64,000 nucleotides of DNA from SZUA-36 sp963727635 (GCA_963727635.1 CAVSHP010000016.1:186001-250000); one strand, 5' to 3'. Positions 37,893 through 47,126 are shown, counted from the stretch's first letter. Notes: a model not told the origin generated them from the sequence alone. Translations and numbers: made by a program.

Positions 37893-38503
37893 GGCTCGGC
37901 TGTGGCATGCAGAATTTCCATCAGGCTCCATTCACCCTTGGCCATGTCCACCCTGATGCTGGCCACGCTTTGCTCATTCCCCTTGACCAGCATGCTTGCC
38001 AGGTGCGATGAGATCTTGCTGGACTTGGGCTCCAGGCGTAGCGTCCACGAGCATGATGTGCCGCTCAGTTCATAGTTGAACATCGCATCGAGCTTGTCCG
38101 CCTGTCCAGCCAATATGGCCTCGATACCGCCGAGCAAGACCCGCAATGGCATGCTTTTGCGCAATGACAGTTTGCGCACCTTCCCATCCCGGTCGATTTC
38201 AATTTTATCGTCGGCAATCAGGAAAGACTCATTAAATGGTGTCTCTATCACCTTGCGCAGATGCCCGGGACCGAGGTATTCCAGGTAGCCAGTCAGCACG
38301 ATGGGTTCTTTTAGCATGGAATTGTGACGTTCTTCCCTGAACGCCACCCTGGCGGGTGCAGTAACAGCGATGCTCTCGAATACCGTCTTCAGGTCAAGGG
38401 ACTGGGCATGTACTGTTACGCACGGCAAAAGGCAGATGGCCAGCAGACCCGATAAAACCAGCCTGAAATGTCGGATGCGGGTATTCGGAATCATGCCTGT
38501 CAC
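37889..38503 (-). CDS. LolA-like outer-membrane lipid carrier
   Basis: A 204-residue periplasmic carrier with a signal peptide (cleavage near VHAQS) and the LolA-like half-barrel pattern: LTGYLEYLGPGHLRKVI, then ESFLIADDKIEI. Aryl polyene clusters carry such a protein to shuttle the pigment lipid to the outer membrane. It is coupled to the MMPL exporter by an ATGA overlap and follows the ligase gene directly. Confidence 0.85.
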   Translation of the reverse strand: MTGMIPNTRIRHFRLVLSGLLAICLLPCVTVHAQSLDLKTVFESIAVTAPARVAFREERHNSMLKEPIVLTGYLEYLGPGHLRKVIETPFNESFLIADDKIEIDRDGKVRKLSLRKSMPLRVLLGGIEAILAGQADKLDAMFNYELSGTSCSWTLRLEPKSSKISSHLASMLVKGNEQSVASIRVDMAKGEWSLMEILHATAEP

Positions 38504-39853
38504 CTATGCCATCTCTTTCTGCTGGCGCTTTTTGTTCAAAATATCCTCGTACAATCGTCTGATTGCCGAACTGGCCAGTTTTCCAGTCTCCTGACGTGGC
38601 AGAGCCGGCACCATGTAGACCGGACGCGGCAAAAACACCGGGTCCACGACAGGCTTCAATGCATCCACAATATCCGCGGGTTTCAGGTTCGGCGCAACGA
38701 CTATCGCGACCAACCGCTCGGATTCATCTTCGGGACTGAAAATCACGCCATCCATGACATCCGGAATTGCCAAAAGCCGACGATTCAGATCAATCAATGA
38801 CCCGCGCTTGCCCGCGATGTTGACCATGTCCTGATGGCGACCGAGCCATTTGAAACTGTGCTCGTCAATCTTTTCGATAACGTCGTGAATCTCGACGTTT
38901 CCTGGCAAATGCTCCGCCCTGATCAGCGCGCCGGTTACGCCGACTTCCAATTCAAATAGTTCAGACAAATGCCAGTCTGCCTCTTCCGTGGTGTATCGAC
39001 CTGCGATTATGCCGGATTCAGTGCTGCCAAAAACTTCAAAAACCCGCGTATCGAACTGCTTCTCCAGCAACCGTGCCATTTCCGTTGACAATGGCGCAGT
39101 GGCGCTGAAGATATGATCGAGACCCGGCAACGAAACGCCGGATTTCAGAAGCGCCCTGAGGTGTACCGGTGAAGACACAAGGGCGCGTGGCGCGGGTAGT
39201 GATTTGATTGCCTCGGCGATGTTCTGCGGGTAGAAAGGCGTCTGGTCAGAAATCGTTACATTGGTAAAGAGTGGAAAAAGTATCGAAGTTTCAAGACCCC
39301 ACATATGCTGGGGCGGAACCGTGGCCACGATATTCAGCCGTTCACCTGTATTTTTCAGCAGCAGGGCGATATTGCCAAAACTTCCGGTACGCAATGTGCG
39401 CCAATACTTCGGATTGGGACTGGGTTTACCCGTGCTGCCGGACGTAAATGCGACCGCACATAGTTGCTCAGCTGATATGAGGGGAATGTCTTCATCCCTG
39501 ATGTCGTCCGGTTTCCCCCGGAATGCGCCGTTTTCGATCTCCTTATATGAAAATCCGATCGTCCCCAGCGTATAGCTATCCGGATACTGCTGAGTTAATT
39601 CGGCCAATGTACTATCCAGCCTGTTAGGCGGCATTAACGTGCACTGCCCGGCAAGAATGGCAGCACAGAACCCCAGCAGGTACTCGTAGCGGTTGGTGGA
39701 AAGGTTGAAAGCGTAGCTGTGACTGGGGAGCCTGGAAGCAAGCGCTATTGCCTCCGTAATGAATTGCCCGACTTCGATTTTCTCGCCTCGATAGAGCGCA
39801 ATGATCTGTTCCGACTTCCTATTCGTAACTGGAAAATGCGGTTCTATATTCAA
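38504..39853 (-). CDS. Aryl/acyl AMP-ligase loading the starter (ApeH-like)
   Basis: A 449-residue adenylate-forming enzyme with the P-loop VAFTSGSTGKP and the motif AGRYTTEEADWHLSEL, near where the ANL family carries its conserved Asp. It is shorter than acetyl-CoA synthetases, as in aryl polyene clusters. It is expected to activate 4- or 3-hydroxybenzoate and load it on the ACP encoded next to it. It follows the ACP by 55 bp. Confidence 0.85.
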   Translation of the reverse strand: MNIEPHFPVTNRKSEQIIALYRGEKIEVGQFITEAIALASRLPSHSYAFNLSTNRYEYLLGFCAAILAGQCTLMPPNRLDSTLAELTQQYPDSYTLGTIGFSYKEIENGAFRGKPDDIRDEDIPLISAEQLCAVAFTSGSTGKPSPNPKYWRTLRTGSFGNIALLLKNTGERLNIVATVPPQHMWGLETSILFPLFTNVTISDQTPFYPQNIAEAIKSLPAPRALVSSPVHLRALLKSGVSLPGLDHIFSATAPLSTEMARLLEKQFDTRVFEVFGSTESGIIAGRYTTEEADWHLSELFELEVGVTGALIRAEHLPGNVEIHDVIEKIDEHSFKWLGRHQDMVNIAGKRGSLIDLNRRLLAIPDVMDGVIFSPEDESERLVAIVVAPNLKPADIVDALKPVVDPVFLPRPVYMVPALPRQETGKLASSAIRRLYEDILNKKRQQKEMA

Positions 39854-39908
39854 TTGCAGTCCTGGCCGGAATTAGAGGTGGCGTTTGACGTACACCCTCG
39901 AGGCGGAT

Positions 39909-40175
39909 TCAGGTGGTATTTTCCATGATATAGGCATTCAACGTTCGCAGCGTGCCGAAAGCCTTCTGCATGTTTTCGTCATCGGCTTTTAGTTGAATAG
40001 CATATTTTTGTGTAATTGCCAGAGCCAGCTCCAACGCATCGATGGAATCCAGACCAAGACCTTCTCCAAACAACGGTTCCTCCGGCATGATTTCATCAGC
40101 ACTTACGTCCTCAAGATTCAAAGATTCAACGATCAGTTCAGCCAATTCTCTCTCTTGTTCGGTTTGTGTCTGCAT
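39909..40175 (-). CDS. Acyl carrier protein of the aryl polyene cluster
   Basis: An 88-residue ACP with the phosphopantetheine attachment site Ser44 in GLDSIDALEL. It is the first gene of the leftward export/loading operon (ACP, ligase, LolA, MMPL). Aryl polyene clusters often have two ACPs; only this one is seen here. Confidence 0.92.
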   Translation of the reverse strand: MQTQTEQERELAELIVESLNLEDVSADEIMPEEPLFGEGLGLDSIDALELALAITQKYAIQLKADDENMQKAFGTLRTLNAYIMENTT

Positions 40176-40219
40176 TTCCCTTCTTGTCCCTTTGTGCTCT
40201 TATGGCATCCATAAAATGT

Positions 40220-41578
40220 ATGATAGTGTTTGGAACCAAATTAGCAAGAAATCAATTGAACAGACCTGACAAGAAGAGCGGAAAAACTGATGTACTCATC
40301 ATCGGTGGTGGGCCAGCAGGAACGACCTTTGGAACCCTCATGAAAAAACGGGGCTTTGAGGTTACATTGCTTGAAAAAGGCCATCACCCCCGATTTCACA
40401 TTGGTGAATCCCTGCTGCCCATGAACCTGCCAATTCTTGAGCGCCTGGGCGTGCTGGATGAGGTGAAGACCGTTGGTGTCATTAAACCTGGCGCCGATTT
40501 CACGGTTGGAAACAGTAACGCCGAGTTTCTGACCTTCCGCTTCGCCGAAGCGCTTGGCGACAGCCCTGGCAGCGCCTTTGAAGTCCGGCGGTCCGAGTTC
40601 GATCAGATACTGTTTGAAAACTGCAAAAAAAGCGGCGTGCATACCCATCAGGGCATGAAGGTCAGTCATGTTGAAACCATGGACGACGAAACACATAAGG
40701 TCACAGCGCTCGATGGCAACGGGGACGAACACACCTGGGAAGCCCGGTTCCTGGTCGATGCGTCGGGAAGGGATACCTTTTTGTCGAGCAAAAACGGTTG
40801 GAAGAAACCTAACCGCAAACATGCCAGCGCTGCTGTATTCGGGCACTTCAGGGGAGTAAAACGCAGACCGGGACCGGACCAGGGCAATATCAGCATCTAT
40901 TGGTTCGATAGCGGCTGGATATGGATGATACCGCTTAAGGACGACATCATGAGTATCGGTGCGGTGAGCTATCCTGAGCACCTCAGAACCCGAAAAGGCT
41001 CGCTGGATGAGTTCCTGCTCGAGACCCTCGAGTCGATATCTGAAACCAGGCAACGCATGGCTGGCGCAGAAGCTGTTATCGCCGCCCAGGCCACCGGTAA
41101 TTACTCGTACCTGTCAGACCGGTTGCATGGGCCTGGATTTCTGATGGTTGGCGATGCGTTTGCATTTATCGATCCGGTCTTTTCCAGCGGTGTATACCTG
41201 GCCATGCATGGCGCCGAACGCGGCGTTCCCGTGGCGGAGGCCTGGCTTTCCGGTGATCGCAGCCGTTACAGGCGCTGCTGCAATGACTATCAAAAAGAAA
41301 TCCAGAGGGGCATGGCAAATTTTTCATGGTTTATCTACCGCTTTACGACGCCGGTGATGAGAAATCTGATGAGCAATCCAAGAAATGTCCTGAAGGTGGT
41401 CCAGGCAGTCATTTCGATGCTGGCGGGCGATGTCTATCAAAACCGTCATGTCCGTCGCCGGTTACTGGTGTTCAAGACGATCTATGCCATTTCCTCGCTG
41501 TTCAATTGGCGCGAGGCATTCAGCTACCGTAAAGCGAAATTAGCAAGGGTTCGGTCGGAAACCGGGCTGAATATATGA
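40220..41578 (+). CDS. Flavin-dependent halogenase-like flavoprotein 2
   Basis: A 452-residue FAD protein. It carries GGGPAG (29-34), GESLLP (62-67), Lys89 in IKPGADF (the halogenase Lys position), WIWMIP (233-238) matching WxWxIP, and GDAFAFIDPVFSSG (311-324). These are the features of phenolic-type flavin-dependent halogenases. It is divergent from the ACP operon, and its stop overlaps the chorismatase start as ATGA. The start is uncertain, because an in-frame ATG at 40202 is also possible. Halogenation of the hydroxybenzoate ring is the likely role. Confidence 0.82.
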   Translation: MIVFGTKLARNQLNRPDKKSGKTDVLIIGGGPAGTTFGTLMKKRGFEVTLLEKGHHPRFHIGESLLPMNLPILERLGVLDEVKTVGVIKPGADFTVGNSNAEFLTFRFAEALGDSPGSAFEVRRSEFDQILFENCKKSGVHTHQGMKVSHVETMDDETHKVTALDGNGDEHTWEARFLVDASGRDTFLSSKNGWKKPNRKHASAAVFGHFRGVKRRPGPDQGNISIYWFDSGWIWMIPLKDDIMSIGAVSYPEHLRTRKGSLDEFLLETLESISETRQRMAGAEAVIAAQATGNYSYLSDRLHGPGFLMVGDAFAFIDPVFSSGVYLAMHGAERGVPVAEAWLSGDRSRYRRCCNDYQKEIQRGMANFSWFIYRFTTPVMRNLMSNPRNVLKVVQAVISMLAGDVYQNRHVRRRLLVFKTIYAISSLFNWREAFSYRKAKLARVRSETGLNI

Positions 41579-42560
41579 CAAAGCGCTCGCGGCTCGTTAT
41601 CAGGCTTGCCGAAGGGTGTACCCCGCCTACCCGGGAACACAAATTATTGTTGGGATTCCAGTTTGGATGCGACAAAGAAGGCCCACCCACCCGGCAACCG
41701 TCAGCCTGCAGCTCAAACCGCTGAATCGCCCGCAATTGACAGAAGCCTGGTGGTACGAGGGGGACGTGTCCTATAAGCAGGCAGGAGGTGTCGGGATTGC
41801 TGAATGCCTGGAATACACGGCTGCGGTGGTACAGGGGGACGCAACAGATACCAGTGGCATGCGTTCACAAACCCGGCAGGCGTACATTGAGTTAATCAAC
41901 GCTGTCAGGTCAACAAATCATACGAACCTGGTCAGAGTGTGGAACTACTTTGATGAGATCAATAGCGGGGAAGGAGATTCGGAGCGGTACAAACAGTTCT
42001 CAATCGGCCGGGCGGAAGCATTTGACGAGATGGGAATCAACGATGAATATTCTCCGACCGGCACGGCGATTGGCACGCAAGGCGGCGGGCTGACCCTGGT
42101 TGCAGTTGCATCGAATCACGAGTACTGCCCGGTGGAAAACCCAAGACAGACCAGCGCATTCAACTACCCGACTATTTACGGACCAAAGAGTCCAAAATTC
42201 AGCCGGGGTGGATTCGTATCCTCGGAAAGCCACCGCCTGTTTCTTATCTCCGGCACCGCAGCGGTCGTAGGTCACGAATCGAACTTTCATTACGATACGG
42301 GACTGCAAGCCGATGAAACCATAAAAAATCTTGCCAGCCTGTGCGATGCAATTACAGCCGCGAATCCGGATGCCGAACAGTTTGCGCTCGATGACCGGAG
42401 TATATTGAGGGTCTATATTAAAGACCCTGGGGATTACGCGCGGGTGTCGCAGGAATTGGTGGCGCGGATGAATGTCGATAAAAAGAACATCGCATACCTT
42501 CATGGAACCATTTGCCGTCGGGAACTGATGCTGGAAATAGATGGTGTCAAAGTGGTCTAG
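41575..42560 (+). CDS. XanB2-like chorismatase, one frameshift
   Basis: Chorismatase of the FkbO/Hyg5/XanB2 family, which converts chorismate to 3- and/or 4-hydroxybenzoate. It is recognised by RAEAFDEMGI, TGTAIGTQGGGLTLVAV and the IYGPKSPKFSRG stretch. The family N-terminus (LLLGFQFG) is in frame with the ATG at 41575, which overlaps the halogenase stop (ATGA). The rest, starting TVSLQLKPL, is in another frame, so one base is lost near 41,680-41,695. With that corrected the protein is about 328 residues, the usual length. In Xanthomonas, XanB2 provides the starter for xanthomonadin. Confidence 0.85.
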
Positions 42561-42852
42561 GCCATTGCCAAACCTGGTTGGAGACAGAAATCAGTTGGCC
42601 AGCAACACACCTTACCCATCAGCATCCGGCGCAGGGATGGTTGGCGCGTTGCAAACCAACTGCATCAGCAATACCGATTGGTCTATCGAAAACCAGGACA
42701 ATGTATTTCTGCTGCGTTTCCCTGGCGGCATGGCTGCGTCCGGCGGCGCATATATCAAAGTTGGTTCCTGGGATATTTACCTTTCTCGTACGTCACAATA
42801 TCAAAAAGCTATTTTCAGTAAATTAACCGGAAAATCTTATTATTGTCCGTAA
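42541..42852 (+). CDS. Orphan ORF after the chorismatase
   Basis: A 103-residue open frame overlapping the last 20 bp of the chorismatase. It contains Gly- and Ser-rich stretches and LLRFPGGMAASGGA, but no signal peptide or known domain. It lacks a ribosome binding site. It could be the C-terminal scrap of a longer protein or not a gene. Confidence 0.3.
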   Translation: MVSKWSRPLPNLVGDRNQLASNTPYPSASGAGMVGALQTNCISNTDWSIENQDNVFLLRFPGGMAASGGAYIKVGSWDIYLSRTSQYQKAIFSKLTGKSYYCP

Positions 42853-42950
42853 ATAATATGTTAATCTTATATTTAACCGGATAATATTCATTTACGGTCA
42901 TTTATATGATTAAATTTTATATTCCGGTCATATATGATAAATTGCGGTCA
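42821..42950. promoter_or_regulatory. Phased six-site operator-like array upstream of Fic gene
   Basis: Ten-base blocks ending at 42830, 42850, 42880, 42900, 42930 and 42950 each end in a short CG-containing motif: AACCGG, GTCCGT, AACCGG, then CGGTCA three times. The first three read in the opposite orientation to the last three. Spacings are 20, 30, 20, 30 and 20 bp, symmetric about the centre and in whole helical turns. It lies immediately before the Fic start and resembles an autoregulatory operator. Confidence 0.6.
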
Positions 42951-42965
42951 ATTTTAGGAAAGACG

Positions 42966-43988
42966 ATGGCTACAAAATTGTTGGGGTATGCTCGATTAAT
43001 CGCTGATTACAAGCTCAAAGCGATGCCGCTTATGGAGCAATCAATCATAGATAGCGCGGTTAGAGGAAGAGACCGTCGAACAAAAAACGGACAAAACGTA
43101 TTACTTTTCAGCCCTCAATACGAGCATGAAAACTCATTAACAGAACATCTACAGTTCGCTCTCAAATATGAGGGTGTAAATCTATCCATTCTCAATTTAT
43201 TGTTCAGGCAGCCGATACAAGCCGCGTTGGAAAGTTGGATTCAGACCAGTCCTGCTTCCAGTTACGCGCGCAGAACCTGTTTTTTGTACGAGTGGCTAAC
43301 GGGTCAAAAATTGGCAGATGAAATAAGCGTTCCCAATCGAGAGCGTTATATCAATGCTGCAGATGGTAAGTTGCAGTTTGTACTGCCAGGTGGTGAAAAA
43401 AATATACGTTACCGAATTACAAATAACCTGCCAGGCACACCAGAGTTTTGTCCCATGGTGCGTAAAACTGAATACCTTTGTGCCATGATTTCAAAAGATT
43501 TGCGAACACAGGTTAGCGCGACCGTAGCCAGGTATGATCCAAACTTACTGAAAAGAGCAGCCAATTTGCTATATCTGAAAGAAACCCAATCATCCTTCGA
43601 GGTTGAACGGGAAATTCCGTCACCAACCAAAGCCCAGCGATTTGCGGATATGTTAAAACAAGCAGATCCTGGCATCCCGCTAACAGAAAGACGCTTTGCA
43701 GACTTACACAATATTGTGCTTGATCCACGTTTCCGCGAATTCACCTGGCGTAGCCAACAGAACTGGGTCGGAAAGGATCATGGCTATCGCAAGCAAATTG
43801 ACTACATTCCTCCGCGACCCGAAGATCTGCCGCAACTGATGAATGGTCTGATTGAAACGGTTTCAAAATGCAGTGCGGTCGCTAAAAGTCCTGAAATAAA
43901 AGGCGATACAAATAATAATTATGATCCTGTCGTACTCGCAGCAATAGTCTCGTTCGGCTTTGTGTTTATTCACCCATTTATGGATGGT
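42966..43988 (+). CDS. Fic-family protein, truncated at the active site
   Basis: Fic/DOC-family protein, probably an AMP-transferase or toxin, AT-rich compared with its neighbours. It starts at ATG 42966 behind TTAGGAAAG. The catalytic motif HPFxDGNGR is present only as HPFMDG (residues 336-341); the frame then leaves the family and runs to a stop at 44069. The rest of the domain, with the ATP-binding GNGR, is missing because a different sequence begins at about 43,985. As it stands it should be inactive. Confidence 0.85.
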
Positions 43989-44913
43989 AGCTACATTTCC
44001 TCTCCTGGCAAGGCGCGCACGGGAACTGCGCCTGCAAATGGATCTGTGACTCACCAACTGTACCGATAAGTCCGGGATCCGTTGATCCATAAAGGGTAAT
44101 GCACGGCGTACCGAGGGCGGCTGCCAGGTGCACCAGCCCGGTATCCACACCGACCACCGCGCCGGCCGCCGCGATCACCGCTGCCAGCTCACCCAGCGAC
44201 ATCCACGGCAACACCTCGATGGCATCACTGACTGCAGCAATCTGCCGGGCACGCTGCTGTTCGGCAGAACTGCCCCAGGGGAGCTTTACCTGCAGGCCGG
44301 CGGCCACCGCCATGGAGGCCAGCCTGACCCAGTAGTGGTCCGGCCAGTGTTTCGTCGGCCAGGTCGTGCCGTGAAGAAACAACAGATAAGGCTGACGTAC
44401 CTGATCAGGGAAATGCTGTTTTATGCCGTAATCGGGCGCGCTGTCCGGCACCGGGTAATCCAGCGCAGCGGCAAACAACTGCCGCACGCGCTGCACTGCA
44501 TGTTGATTGCGTGCAATGGCAAAGGTGTGATCATAGGCACGGGCTGCCACAGGCTCACGGGCACTGTCACGGTCCAGCCCCGCGCGTGGCCCGCGCGCAA
44601 AGCGTGCGATCACCGCGCTCTTCAGAAGGCCCTGCGCATCGATGACATGATCGTAGTGGCGGCTGCGCAGCTGCCTGACTGCTGCCTGAGGTTCACCGGC
44701 GCGCAACGCCCGGAACAGGTGATGTTTCCAGCGCCGTATGGCCACCGCGACGACCTCATCAACGGCGGCATGCCACGCCGGCACCTCGGCAAAGGCCTCC
44801 TCCACTACCCAGTCAAAGCGGATTCCGGCGTGATGCAGCGTGGCATCGCTAATGGCCGGCAGGGTATGCAAAACATCTCCAAGGGAAGACGTTTTGATAA
44901 TCAATACCCTCAC
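43978..44913 (-). CDS. waaC: ADP-heptose:LPS heptosyltransferase I, C-terminus missing
   Basis: GT9-family heptosyltransferase that adds the first heptose to Kdo in the LPS core. It has the N-terminal RVLIIKTSSLGDVLHTLPA and the C-terminal GVDTGLVHLAAALG of the nucleotide-binding domain. The protein stops shortly after CAPCQERKCSYHP, where the family normally continues for about 15-25 residues. The same point cuts the Fic gene on the other strand, so this is a join and not a natural end. It overlaps the waaF stop by 4 bp. Confidence 0.9.
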   Translation of the reverse strand: MRVLIIKTSSLGDVLHTLPAISDATLHHAGIRFDWVVEEAFAEVPAWHAAVDEVVAVAIRRWKHHLFRALRAGEPQAAVRQLRSRHYDHVIDAQGLLKSAVIARFARGPRAGLDRDSAREPVAARAYDHTFAIARNQHAVQRVRQLFAAALDYPVPDSAPDYGIKQHFPDQVRQPYLLFLHGTTWPTKHWPDHYWVRLASMAVAAGLQVKLPWGSSAEQQRARQIAAVSDAIEVLPWMSLGELAAVIAAAGAVVGVDTGLVHLAAALGTPCITLYGSTDPGLIGTVGESQIHLQAQFPCAPCQERKCSYHP

Positions 44914-45925
44914 CGTCGCATCACCTCTTCCATGGCCGCAATAATGCGCGCCGGCGGCAGTTCATTGAGACAATTGAGGTGGCCCAGCGGGCACTCTCGC
45001 CTGAAACAGGGGCTGCAGTCCAGTCCCAGCCGTTCAACCTTGGCGGTCTCTGACAGCGGCGGCGTAAAACCGGGGTCGGATGAGCCATAGACCGCCACCA
45101 TCGGCCGCTGCAAGGCCGCCGCGATGTGCATCAGGCCCGAGTCATTGCACACGACAAAGCTCGCCATTGCCAGCAGGTCGATGGCATCTTCAAGGCGGGT
45201 ACGACCGGCGAGATTCTCGCAGCGGCCATGCGCCTGTGCATTGATGCTGTCGCATACCGATTCGTCATTCACCGAGCCAAGCAGCCATACCTGCCAGCCC
45301 TGCGACAGCCACTGCAGCGCAACCGCGGCATAGTAGGCCTCCGGCCACTTCTTTGACGCGCCGAACTCGGCGCCCGGACACAGCGCCAGCACGGGTTTTT
45401 CAGTGGCATCCAGGTCCAGCCGCAGCAGCGCCGCGCGGCCGTTCTCATGGTCGACATCAAGGCCGGGAGCGGCAGTGGCTCCGGCAAGGCTGCACCGGCA
45501 GGAAGCGCCAGTGCGACGAAACGCTGTACGGTCATCGTCAGACGCTGCGCGTCGAGGCGCCGGCAGTCGTTCAGTAACCATTGCCGCATCTCGCCGACAT
45601 AACCGGTGCGCAGAGGAATGCGTGCCCAGAAGGGAACCAGTGCGGACTTCAGTGAATTGGGTAGCACGATAACCTGCTGGTAGTGCCCGGCACGCAAGTC
45701 AATCCCGAGGCGGCGGCGAGTCAGCAACTTTACTTCACCGTGCCCGAGGGGCATGTCGATCGCCTGACGCACTTCCGGCATCCGCTCCAGCAATGCACGC
45801 GTCCAGCCCGGCGCCAGTACATCGATCGCCCGTTCCGCATCCTGCGCCTTAAGCACCTTGAACAGACTCTGGGCCATGACCATATCACCGACCCAGGATG
45901 GCGCAACGATCAACACAGCGACCAA
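44910..45925 (-). CDS. waaF: ADP-heptose:LPS heptosyltransferase II, frameshifted
   Basis: Adds the second inner-core heptose. The N-terminal half (VLIVAPSWVGDMVMAQSLF) and C-terminal half (VLALCPGAEFGASKKWPEAYY, then VCNDSGLMHIAAAL) are in two frames joined near 45,455. The combined length of about 335 residues is normal. The start is not certain: TTG at 45925 has AGAGG upstream, while the open frame runs to 45988. It belongs to the same operon as waaC. Confidence 0.88.
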
Positions 45926-46014
45926 TGGTTCCAGCCTCTCTGTAACGGGGATGCGGGCATTGTGCCTTGATTCATGGCAGGCATCCAACTATTACCCTCA
46001 AGCAGACAGCGGGA

Positions 46015-46794
46015 TCATGGCAGCGGTACGTAATAGCGGCGCGGATACAGGCGAAACACCAGCCGCATGATCACGTAGTGAGGGAAAATGCGATAGGGCC
46101 AGTAACGCCGGTAGCCGGTCTGTAACAGGCGTTCCTTGTCCTGCAACCGCCGCGCCTCACCTGCCGGCGACTTCGATAACTGCTGTTCGCTCTTGCTGTA
46201 GATGTACAGAATCTTTCTGACCAGGCCATATTTTATCCCCCGGTCAATGATGCGCCCCCAGAACTCCCTGTCACCGGCAGCGTAATATGCCTCATCAAAG
46301 ACACCGATACTGTCCTTGAGACTACGCCGCCAGGCGGTGAATGCACCGGGCCGATGAAACAGCTTCATTGTCCGCAGGCTGGCCAGCGACCACAGCTCTC
46401 TGGCAGGAATCCTGGATAGCGGCTGCCTCGCAGTCAGCACCGTACACACATCCCAGTCATGCGCGTCGATAGTCCGGACAACGTACTCAAGCAATCGCGG
46501 GTGCATGCTGTCATCCATATTCGAATAACACACCAGCGGGGCGCTGGATGCTTCCCATCCCAGATTCCAGGCCTTGAACAGGCTGACACGTTCTTCAAGG
46601 GCGAGCAACCTGCAGTTTGGATGCTGCGCGCAAAAGGGGGCGAGCAGCTCACGTTCCCGTTGCGGAGAAGCAGGTTCAACAAAGATAAACTCCGTTTCCT
46701 CGAAAATGGTCTGTTGCCTGATCTCCGCAAGTTTTTTCCCGACAAATTCGCTGTCGTTATAGGTACTGATAATAACCGAGATTTTATAGGACAT
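46015..46794 (-). CDS. Family 2 glycosyltransferase in the LPS core block
   Basis: A 259-residue GT2 enzyme: VIISTYNDSEFVGKKLAEI at the start, SNMDDSMHPR as the metal-binding region, and AGDREFWGR near the C-terminal part. It would add a sugar to the LPS core or to a capsule glycan. It lies between waaF and a truncated GT4 fragment, in a place where related genomes have ilvE next to waaF. Confidence 0.82.
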   Translation of the reverse strand: MSYKISVIISTYNDSEFVGKKLAEIRQQTIFEETEFIFVEPASPQRERELLAPFCAQHPNCRLLALEERVSLFKAWNLGWEASSAPLVCYSNMDDSMHPRLLEYVVRTIDAHDWDVCTVLTARQPLSRIPARELWSLASLRTMKLFHRPGAFTAWRRSLKDSIGVFDEAYYAAGDREFWGRIIDRGIKYGLVRKILYIYSKSEQQLSKSPAGEARRLQDKERLLQTGYRRYWPYRIFPHYVIMRLVFRLYPRRYYVPLP

Positions 46795-46817
46795 AGTTTC
46801 AACCCGGAAGCCGGTAG

Positions 46818-47093
46818 CTAATGCTGACCGGCAATGACAGCTTCATGAATAATTCGGGCTGCCTTCTCATGCAAACTGTATAAATCCTGTGTTTGCCCAT
46901 AGCGAACATAGTTCCTGATACCGCGTGCCGGCAGTTGATGCACCTGGAATCCCGCCGGGATATCACCCTGCCAGGAGAGTGTATAGACGTGTATTTCATG
47001 GCCGAGACCCTGGCAGGCGACTGCAATACGCAGCATGTCGCGCTGCAGGCCGCCGTAGGGGAAATACTTGAAGAGAACGAAGGCAAGCTTCAT
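46818..47093 (-). pseudogene. Truncated WaaG-like glycosyltransferase fragment
   Basis: An open frame of 91 residues matching only the first quarter of a GT4 core glucosyltransferase (MKLAFVLFKYFPYGGLQRDM, then GHEIHVYTLSW). WaaG proteins are about 370 residues, so the donor-binding domain is lost. The frame ends 23 bp before the GT2 start, so a deletion or recombination is the likely cause. Confidence 0.8.
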
Positions 47094-47126
47094 AGAAAAC
47101 CGGTCAACCTGTTTCCCTTACAGCAC

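Noticed and set aside
42821..42950. A CRISPR array or tandem iterons
   Set aside because: The repeats are 6-10 bp, in two orientations, and lack uniform spacers. They fit an operator better.
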